Assembly (NCBI GenBank): GCA_029940245.1
Contig: JAOZRF010000107.1
Coordinates: 1 to 8,253 of the forward strand
Direction of reading: 5' to 3'
Source: Desulfobacula sp.
GTDB lineage: Bacteria > Desulfobacterota > Desulfobacteria > Desulfobacterales > Desulfobacteraceae
Length of the DNA: 8,253 nucleotides
Shown: piece after piece, positions 1 through 4,036 of the stretch
Layout of the letters: each line of letters opens with the position of its first letter
How positions within the stretch are numbered: position 1 is the stretch's first letter
Translations under genes and position numbers: made by a program
The notes under the pieces: model-generated
Told to the model about the DNA's origin: nothing
Seen by the model: the letters and a program-made list of their open reading frames with translations, nothing else
Databases searched by the model: none

Positions 1-143
1 AACATAAAATCATCTTTCAATTTTCTTTGGGCTCTGTATTTTTCCTGTTCTTCCTCTGTCCATGAAAAATATTCAGATTTTGCAGCTATTATTGCCCGGC
101 GAAGGATCGCTTCCTGTTCTCTTTTGGATTTTTCTTTATTCAT
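1..143 (-). CDS. Partial hypothetical protein overlapping the methyltransferase end
   Basis: An open frame of 47 codons starts at an ATG at 143 and runs off the left edge with no stop, so only the N-terminus is visible. The visible part begins MNKEKSKREQEAILRRA and is strongly charged (Lys, Arg, Glu, Gln), probably helical; I recognise no domain. The start overlaps the last 8 bases of the methyltransferase gene (ATGAATAA, whose final TAA is the methyltransferase stop). No good Shine-Dalgarno precedes it, only a run of ten A, so translational coupling is likely. Its place at the end of a restriction-modification operon suggests an accessory role such as mismatch repair, a regulator or a second nuclease subunit, but nothing visible shows that. 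Being open to the edge and tightly coupled makes it plausible as a real gene rather than a shadow. Confidence 0.5.
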   Translation of the reverse strand, partial: MNKEKSKREQEAILRRAIIAAKSEYFSWTEEEQEKYRAQRKLKDDFM

Positions 144-1362
144 ACATATCACTTTTTTTTTTCAATATATTTAAAACACTTAATGCAACTTGATATGCAA
201 CAGGAGGTGAAACAGAATTACCTATTTGCCCAAGCACTTGATATACAGCCCCTGCAAATTCCCACGACTCAGGGAAGCCTTGAATTAGAGCAACATCTTG
301 AACTGAAAGCCTAAAATGACCATTTTTTGCGGGAAATGCTGATGCTTTTTTTCTATCGGCTTGAACACCATTAGGCCATATTTGCATATCCCCCCAAGCC
401 TTTTGACCTGCGGTACTATTTAGAATAGAGGTTGTATTTCTTTTTCCAGTGAAGGCACTTCTAATGGTAGGTGCCAAGTTATCAAATCCACTATTTGGTA
501 ATCCCAAGCATTCCCGAACCCCGTTTGTTTTTTCTAATCCATCATCGAACAACGAACATGTATAGAATGAACCTTTATTAGCTAAATGACTCCAAGTATG
601 AGTGGGTTGGGGAGGGGTAAATTTATTAAAATTTGTTTTGCTTCTGAAACCAACAAAAAATACTCTCTTTCTAATTTGTGGAACTCCATAATCTGCGGTA
701 TGCATCTCAAAAGTAGCTATTGAGTAATCTGAAAGTTGGTCGAGAATATACTTCTTGATAAAACCTTTAAATTTTGGATTGAGTATTCCAGGAACATTTT
801 CTGCTATGAATACCTTGGGTTTTATTGTATTAACAGCTCTACTAAATTCTCCCCACATATTTCTTTTATCATCTAAACCTTTTTGCGCACCGGCAATTGA
901 AAATGGCTGACATGGTGGACCACCATGAACTATATCTATTTTTCCTTGGTAATTATTCCAATCTATGTTTGTGACATCGCCTTTATCAGGACCACAGTGT
1001 ATTTTTTCACATTGTAGATTTGAAGATAATGTATCCTTGCATATTGGTATAAGTTCATAAGAAGCAATGTGATTGTAACCAGCTTTAGAGAAGCCTAAAT
1101 CCAATCCACCACCTCCGCTAAACAAACTGACAGCAGTTAAAGCATTGTTTTTCAGTTGAGGCATTAATAAATTAGGGTCAAAAAATGGAATATTTATATC
1201 ATGAATAGAATCAAGAAGCCCTTTTTCAGCAGCAAGTTTTGATAATCGAGATTCATGTGATATTTTTCTATATAGCTCTCTTTTTTCATCAGTAATATCA
1301 TATACTCTTTGGGAGGAATTTTTATAAACTGATGTATTATTAAACGATTTTGTTGCTTCCAT
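136..1362 (-). CDS. DNA (cytosine-5-)-methyltransferase of a type II restriction-modification system
   Basis: Transfers methyl from S-adenosylmethionine to carbon 5 of cytosine in a specific DNA site, protecting it from the partner nuclease. The 408-residue protein has the ordered C5-methylase motifs: SAM-binding FSGGGGLDLG (81-90), catalytic GGPPCQPFS with the nucleophile Cys151, ENVPG (188-192), QIRKR (229-233), a variable target-recognition stretch at about 240-350, RLSV (351-354) and GNSVSPPVA (381-389). About 75 residues precede motif I, longer than in minimal enzymes; such extensions can be regulatory in some relatives, but no helix-turn-helix is obvious here. A GGTGAGG ribosome site overlaps the nuclease stop codon 5 bp upstream, so the two genes are co-translated. 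The last codons contain ten consecutive A (153-162 on this strand as T), a slippage-prone tract. The recognition sequence cannot be read from the protein by eye. The enzyme class is secure. Confidence 0.96.
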   Translation of the reverse strand: MEATKSFNNTSVYKNSSQRVYDITDEKRELYRKISHESRLSKLAAEKGLLDSIHDINIPFFDPNLLMPQLKNNALTAVSLFSGGGGLDLGFSKAGYNHIASYELIPICKDTLSSNLQCEKIHCGPDKGDVTNIDWNNYQGKIDIVHGGPPCQPFSIAGAQKGLDDKRNMWGEFSRAVNTIKPKVFIAENVPGILNPKFKGFIKKYILDQLSDYSIATFEMHTADYGVPQIRKRVFFVGFRSKTNFNKFTPPQPTHTWSHLANKGSFYTCSLFDDGLEKTNGVRECLGLPNSGFDNLAPTIRSAFTGKRNTTSILNSTAGQKAWGDMQIWPNGVQADRKKASAFPAKNGHFRLSVQDVALIQGFPESWEFAGAVYQVLGQIGNSVSPPVAYQVALSVLNILKKKSDMYE

Positions 1363-1367
1363 CTACC

Positions 1368-2024
1368 TCACCCTTTAAAATATTTGCGAACCATAGTTCT
1401 TAATTGTTCAGCATGATCTTTGGTAATTTCCGTCCAGCCATTAAAATACGAAAAAGGGATATGTGGATTATTCAAAGTGCTTCCCCTTTCAATTAAATAT
1501 TGTGCTCGATCTTTTACAATTTCAAGCATTCTTTTTGAGCTATAACCATGTTTTAAATCTTGCAACCCTAAATACTGCTCTTTCTTATATTGCATTTTGT
1601 GGATTGCCTTGGCATCTTCATAGGTGTAAACATTTTTTTTACCTATAATCTGGTACATATCATCAAGATTTATTTTGGCTGGTACAAGCTTTGCCAGTTT
1701 GAAGTCTGGTGAAATATACTCTTCTTTACTTTTTATCCACTTTGTCATCATAGATGGAGAACCATATTTATAGTATTCCCTGCCTTTAATAAAAAAGCCT
1801 ATAAGCCAATGCTTATTTTTCCATTTTAATATGTGGTCAGGACCAAAGTCTCTTACTGTAGTGACAGAACCTTGTGAGGTCGTCTTTAATTCAAAAGGAA
1901 TAGTCTTTCCATCTAATTCCAGAAAAGCATCTACGCCAGAGCGCCCTTCTGTTTCATCCTTATAAAGGTTGAATAAAGCAATCATTGCTTCTTCTCTATC
2001 ATCATCTTGAAAATTCTTTGCCAT
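1368..2024 (-). CDS. Putative type II restriction endonuclease, PD-(D/E)xK fold
   Basis: Predicted to cut unmethylated DNA at the site protected by the adjacent methylase. The 218-residue protein carries a plausible nuclease core: Asp32 in SGVDAFLEL, then Glu45 and Lys47 in IPFELKT, that is D-x12-E-x-K with hydrophobic strands on both sides, the usual metal-binding arrangement of this fold. The rest is basic and rich in aromatic residues, fitting DNA binding. I do not recognise a named enzyme or its recognition site. The ATG at 2024 is preceded by AAGGA at good spacing. The gene ends 5 bp before the methylase start. The order nuclease-then-methylase is the riskier one on entry into a new host, so a separate methylase promoter within this gene may exist. 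The function rests on the motif plus tight linkage to a C5-methylase; an unrelated DNA-binding partner cannot be excluded. Confidence 0.78.
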   Translation of the reverse strand: MAKNFQDDDREEAMIALFNLYKDETEGRSGVDAFLELDGKTIPFELKTTSQGSVTTVRDFGPDHILKWKNKHWLIGFFIKGREYYKYGSPSMMTKWIKSKEEYISPDFKLAKLVPAKINLDDMYQIIGKKNVYTYEDAKAIHKMQYKKEQYLGLQDLKHGYSSKRMLEIVKDRAQYLIERGSTLNNPHIPFSYFNGWTEITKDHAEQLRTMVRKYFKG

Positions 2025-2082
2025 TTTAATCCTTACTACTATACCTTAATCATTATGGATAAATTGCAATGTTCATTTCTTC

Positions 2083-2126
2083 CTTTTAGCACGCATGAGC
2101 GTCCGGCTCCATGCGTTTGTTATAAG
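2083..2126 (-). repeat. Compact attC-like recombination site, 3' side apparently damaged
   Basis: Reading the minus strand, a box CTTATAAC (2126-2119) is followed by AAACGCATGGAGCCGGACGC, which looks like the 5' arm of an integron attC site (VCR-like TAACAAACGC start). The stem ACGCATG+AGC pairs with GCT+CATGCGT (2091-2116 on plus) around a CGGAC loop, with one unpaired G on the 5' arm, resembling the extrahelical base of attC hairpins. The 3' core should continue as GTTRRRY but reads GTGCTAA, so the right half is degenerate or replaced. The whole site is shorter than usual short attC sites (about 57-60 bp), suggesting an internal deletion. The stop codon of the 2120-2476 gene lies within the first box. 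A plain hairpin or terminator is the alternative, but no T-run follows on the minus strand. Confidence 0.6.
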
Positions 2127-2512
2127 TTCTTTAGTTGGACTGTAAAAAATTGAAAACCCTTACCTTTCATTTCATCAAAATCAGCTTTTTCAACCGATAA
2201 TCCTTCTTTCCGTGCGAGCGGATAAAACTTTTTATACGACTCCTCGTCAAACCCATAGGCCGCACCAAGTTTAAGACCTCTCAATATTTCCCCGAATCTC
2301 GTTTTTTTTACGGTATGTCCTTTTTGTCCATCCGGATCGATTTCTGTAAGGAAATCTTTCATAGCCCGAACAGATCCAGATATTACACATGCGTCACCTT
2401 GATCTCCAGTGCATACAACTTCAGAAAGAGATGCAAAAGCAAAATAACCAATTACCTTCCGACTACGATCAGTCATATGGATTCTCCTTTTTATTTATCG
2501 TTCGGCTTATAA
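2092..2512 (-). mobile_element. Predicted integron gene cassette 2 (about 421 bp)
   Basis: The cassette would start just after the G of GTTATAAG (minus strand, 2513-2506) and end at the cut point in the compact attC-like site. The key evidence is that its head box GTTATAAG is the exact 8-base reverse complement of its tail box CTTATAAC (2126-2119), as expected when the two came from one attC in a circular cassette. It carries one small gene with its own ribosome site, no recognisable promoter, and very short non-coding ends, all typical of cassettes. The weak point is the damaged distal core, which blurs the end. Confidence 0.6.
2120..2476 (-). CDS. Cassette-borne small protein of unknown function
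   Basis: A 118-residue protein that I do not recognise. It begins MTDRSRKVIGYFAFASLSEV, with no signal peptide or membrane segment; two cysteines (22 and 30) flank an acidic GDQGDA stretch, and the middle and C-terminal parts are mixed charged/hydrophobic, consistent with a small soluble alpha/beta domain. A strong ribosome site AAGGAG (2489-2484) lies 7 bases before the ATG. The TAA stop is embedded in the first core box of the following attC-like site, the compact layout typical of a cassette gene, which supports that it is real. Transcription probably comes from upstream, since no promoter is seen between 2477 and 2506. Cassette genes often encode toxin-antitoxin, antiphage or binding proteins, but nothing here points to one of these. 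Confidence 0.8.
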   Translation of the reverse strand: MTDRSRKVIGYFAFASLSEVVCTGDQGDACVISGSVRAMKDFLTEIDPDGQKGHTVKKTRFGEILRGLKLGAAYGFDEESYKKFYPLARKEGLSVEKADFDEMKGKGFQFFTVQLKNL

Positions 2513-2631
2513 CGATGACCAAGTTCACTTGCCGCAAGAAAACCAAACGTTGCGACACGTACCGGCAAACACTGCAACAGGCAAAAAGCCTGCGCGCCCC
2601 TTGCGGTCAATGTGCAGCATCGTTGTTGGAT
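2506..2631 (-). repeat. attC site between the two gene cassettes
   Basis: An imperfect palindrome of about 126 bp with integron attC architecture on the minus strand. The 5' box ATCCAAC (2631-2625) fits RYYYAAC exactly; the 3' box GTTATAAG (2513-2506) begins with the required GTT. Inside, AACGATG (plus 2511-2517) pairs with CATCGTT (2618-2624). After a bulge, CACTTGCCGCAAG (plus 2526-2538) pairs with the arm at 2600-2614 except for two extra bases, T2607 and T2611, resembling the extrahelical bases that mark the bottom strand for the integrase. The middle (about 2540-2599) is variable with a small CAGGC/GCCTG hairpin, and is much richer in GC than its surroundings. The length is close to that of Vibrio-type VCR sites. 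Integron integrases recombine such sites as folded single strands between G and TT. Confidence 0.8.
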
Positions 2632-3192
2632 AATTTTATATTAAATAATACCACTATTTAATCCACTCACTTGACTGTGGTGGTTTCCTAACCTTTGGTT
2701 TCTGATCGGGACCATACCAGCCACCTTGTGTCATACGTATTTCTGCGTGAACCGTCTTGAAATCATGTATTTGCGAACGCATTTCGGTTGATTCTTTTGG
2801 ATGTTGCATGTTTTCCCGCCAAGTCTTTTTTTCCACAGTACCAATGATTAAGTATTCATTGCCAATAACACCAGGGTCAAGCTGTTTAAACATTGTCGTC
2901 AATAAATGCTCAATTTCGTGTTTATGAGCAATGAGCGAATCACATTGTTTACAATAACGACAAGTGTAATTTAGAGCAATCGGATACTTTGGGTCGATAT
3001 GAATAAATAGAGGTACTTTACGTTGTCCGGTCTTGTGTTCACAAAAAGGGCAACGTGAAAAGCGTTGATCAGGATATGGATTAAGACTGAATTTATACAA
3101 AGGCGACAACTCACCAAATTTTGGTTTTTTTGTTTTTGACATACTATTTTTCCTTAATCCAATTCATCTAAAAGTTGTTTTTGTCAGTCCAA
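2513..3192 (-). mobile_element. Predicted integron gene cassette 1 (about 680 bp)
   Basis: The cassette runs from just after the G of GTTGGAC (minus, 3193-3187) to the cut point in the attC at 2506-2631. The head box GTTGGAC matches GTTRRRY exactly and is complementary to its own tail box ATCCAAC at six of seven positions (the seventh is a wobble), as expected for a cassette that was once circular. It holds one gene (2654-3142), about 50 bp of leader and an attC tail. No integrase gene lies on the upstream side, where attI and intI would normally be, so the cassette now sits outside a complete integron, at least on this side. Confidence 0.65.
2654..3142 (-). CDS. Cassette-borne zinc-ribbon-like protein of unknown function
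   Basis: A 162-residue protein with two cysteine knuckles about 27 residues apart: CPFC (Cys31, Cys34) and CRYCKQC (Cys61, Cys64, Cys67), with His73 and His75 shortly after. This is consistent with one structural zinc ribbon in the N-terminal half. The N-terminus is basic (SKTKKPK), and the C-terminal third is polar, ending in a Lys/Pro-rich tail. No signal peptide or membrane segment is seen, so it is probably cytoplasmic, and it may bind nucleic acid or protein. I do not recognise the family. AAGGA lies 9 bases before the ATG at 3142. A seven-codon ORF (3167-3144, MNWIKEK) stops one base before this start and could couple translation. The gene is followed, after about 20 bp, by an attC site, making it the payload of cassette 1. 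Confidence 0.82.
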   Translation of the reverse strand: MSKTKKPKFGELSPLYKFSLNPYPDQRFSRCPFCEHKTGQRKVPLFIHIDPKYPIALNYTCRYCKQCDSLIAHKHEIEHLLTTMFKQLDPGVIGNEYLIIGTVEKKTWRENMQHPKESTEMRSQIHDFKTVHAEIRMTQGGWYGPDQKPKVRKPPQSSEWIK

Positions 3193-3193
3193 C
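3187..3193 (-). other. Integron core site GTTGGAC at the head of the cassette array
   Basis: The minus strand reads CTTGTTGGACTGAC; GTTGGAC fits the GTTRRRY core that integrases cut after the G. It lies about 45 bp upstream of the first cassette gene and matches the tail box of that cassette. The sequence before it (ACAATTACTT) does not form convincing attC arms and lacks recognisable attI direct repeats, so this could be a bare secondary insertion site, the remnant of a deleted attC, or a divergent attI. Confidence 0.5.
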
Positions 3194-3341
3194 AAGTAAT
3201 TGTACAGATCTGAATATCATGGAAAATTGAATGATATCTGACCTCAAGTACCATAGTAGCTTAAATCAATAAATAGCAACTTTGAAAATGCCTGTAAAGC
3301 GATATCAAAAAATAAACTATAATTGGAGGCTTGAGATTAAT

Positions 3342-3359
3342 CAAAAAATTAATTTTTTG
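3342..3359. repeat. Perfect 18-bp AT palindrome
   Basis: CAAAAAATTAATTTTTTG reads the same on both strands, and the flanks (TTAAT on the left, TTAA on the right) nearly extend it. It may act as a bidirectional transcription stop, a binding site for a nucleoid protein, or merely be an AT-rich repeat. No GC stem is present, so it is not a standard intrinsic terminator. Confidence 0.5.
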
Positions 3360-3412
3360 TTAACTTCAATACACCGGTGTAATACAGAGTTTGGGCCTTG
3401 AAGTGCTTTGCC

Positions 3413-3438
3413 GGGGAGGTTGGGTGTGGGTTGGAGGG
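3413..3438 (+). other. G-quadruplex-capable run
   Basis: Four G runs (3413-3416, 3422-3424, 3428-3430, 3436-3438) are separated by loops of 5, 3 and 5 bases, meeting the common G3+N1-7 rule on the plus strand. This is unusual in such AT-rich DNA. It lies about 85 bp upstream of the predicted promoter of the MarR gene. Whether it folds in the cell is unknown. Confidence 0.45.
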
Positions 3439-3522
3439 AATAGTTCAATCGGATGAGTTGCAATCCACCCCAACCGGATTCAAGAAGGAGGAACCATTCT
3501 ATTGACAATAGACATTCTTGTG

Positions 3523-3549
3523 TTGACATAAGGGCTTAAAAATTATAAT
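3523..3549 (+). promoter_or_regulatory. Predicted sigma-70-type promoter for marR-truA
   Basis: A perfect TTGACA (3523-3528) and a perfect TATAAT (3544-3549) are separated by 15 bp, shorter than the ideal 17, which could make the promoter weak or dependent on an activator or on DNA twisting. A second TTGACA at 3502-3507 lies exactly 21 bp upstream (two helical turns). The start would fall near 3556, giving a leader of about 35 bases before the MarR ATG. Confidence 0.55.
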
Positions 3550-3567
3550 TGTATATGCAACCGCATA
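3549..3567 (+). promoter_or_regulatory. Candidate MarR operator overlapping the transcription start
   Basis: TTGTATATGCAA (3549-3560) is an imperfect palindrome of the TTG-N6-CAA type seen in MarR-family operators. It overlaps a second one, TATGC-AACC-GCATA (3554-3567). Together they cover the end of the -10 box and the expected start site, so a bound dimer would block transcription. Autorepression by the regulator encoded directly downstream is the simplest reading; no other copy was noticed in the window. Confidence 0.4.
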
Positions 3568-3589
3568 CTTTTTTTAAGGTAAAATAAAA

Positions 3590-4036
3590 ATGGAACATAA
3601 TGAAAATTTCTTAGAAAGCTGTCTGTTTTTTAATACCAATGCCCTGTCCAGGTATTTGTTAAAACTTGCTGAAAAAGAATTTGCGCCATTAAACCTCTCC
3701 CCTGCCCATGCATCCTTATTGCTGATGGTGTATGATTCCCCCGGGATCAGCCCAAAAGACTTGAGTTATTGTCTTAATTTGACCCCTTCCACCATTACCC
3801 GCTTTGTAGATGTCCTGGAAAAAAAAGGACTTGTCAATCGCAAGTCCAAAGGCAAGGCATCATTTATTTCACCCACTGCAAAGGGGCTTGAATTAAAAAG
3901 CCCTGTTGCTCTTGCCTATAAAAATTTATATTTAAAGTATACAGAAATCCTTGGACCTGATTCAGCCAATAAATTATCCTTTAACATTCTAAAAGCAAAT
4001 AAAAAACTATCTGAATTTATCGTTGCAAATGAATAA
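3590..4036 (+). CDS. MarR-family transcriptional regulator
   Basis: A 148-residue winged-helix repressor/activator that binds a palindromic operator as a dimer and usually responds to a small ligand or oxidant. N-terminal helices (about 8-48) form part of the dimer interface. The DNA-binding helix-turn-helix is at about 53-82 (ISPKDLSYCLNLTPSTITRF, then VDVLEKKGLV), with a basic wing (NRKSKGKASFISPTAKG, 83-99) and C-terminal dimerisation helices (104-147). Length and layout are standard. Cysteines occur at 11 and 61; oxidation sensing is possible but unproven. The start is the ATG after AAGGT at 9 bases. Its last 8 bases overlap the truA start, so the two are coupled. The regulated genes are not known; itself and truA are candidates because of the operator-like palindrome upstream. 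Confidence 0.92.
   Translation: MEHNENFLESCLFFNTNALSRYLLKLAEKEFAPLNLSPAHASLLLMVYDSPGISPKDLSYCLNLTPSTITRFVDVLEKKGLVNRKSKGKASFISPTAKGLELKSPVALAYKNLYLKYTEILGPDSANKLSFNILKANKKLSEFIVANE

Larger units (their letters stand above)
3194..3522. other. Non-coding stretch with palindromes and a G-rich block
   Basis: No supportable gene lies here. The left part (3200-3340) is AT-rich, with one small hairpin (ATATCAT 3214-3220 with ATGATAT 3231-3237) and only a poor minus-strand promoter candidate (TTTACA, 17 bases, TATTTA) that could feed the cassettes. It is followed by a perfect AT palindrome (3342-3359), ACACCGGTGT (3371-3380) and a G-rich block at about 3411-3475 whose composition stands out from both sides. 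There is no integrase gene here, which is where one would be expected if the cassettes belonged to a complete integron. The stretch may be the scar between accessory DNA and the housekeeping segment. Confidence 0.5.

Noticed and set aside
2025..2060. Promoter TTGCAA...TATAGT for the nuclease-methylase operon
   Set aside because: The spacing is 20 bp and the start would fall almost on the ATG; not convincing without mapping data.
2578..2592. CAGGC-AAAAA-GCCTG hairpin as a terminator
   Set aside because: Lies within the attC stem-loop and has no T-run after it on the transcribed strand; part of the attC variable centre.
2389..2661. Plus-strand 90-codon ORF running antisense through the cassette 2 gene and the attC
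   Set aside because: Its sequence is explained by the attC palindrome and the minus-strand cassette gene; no ribosome site, no recognisable protein.
3187..3340. Complete attI site with Pc promoter
   Set aside because: Only one core box is present, no attI repeats, no intI next to it, and the best -35/-10 pair is poor.
3341..3529. Minus-strand 62-codon ORF (begins MSTQECLLSI) in the intergenic region
   Set aside because: No ribosome site before the ATG, low-complexity composition, overlaps the promoter of the MarR gene and the palindromes; more likely translated repeat DNA than a gene.
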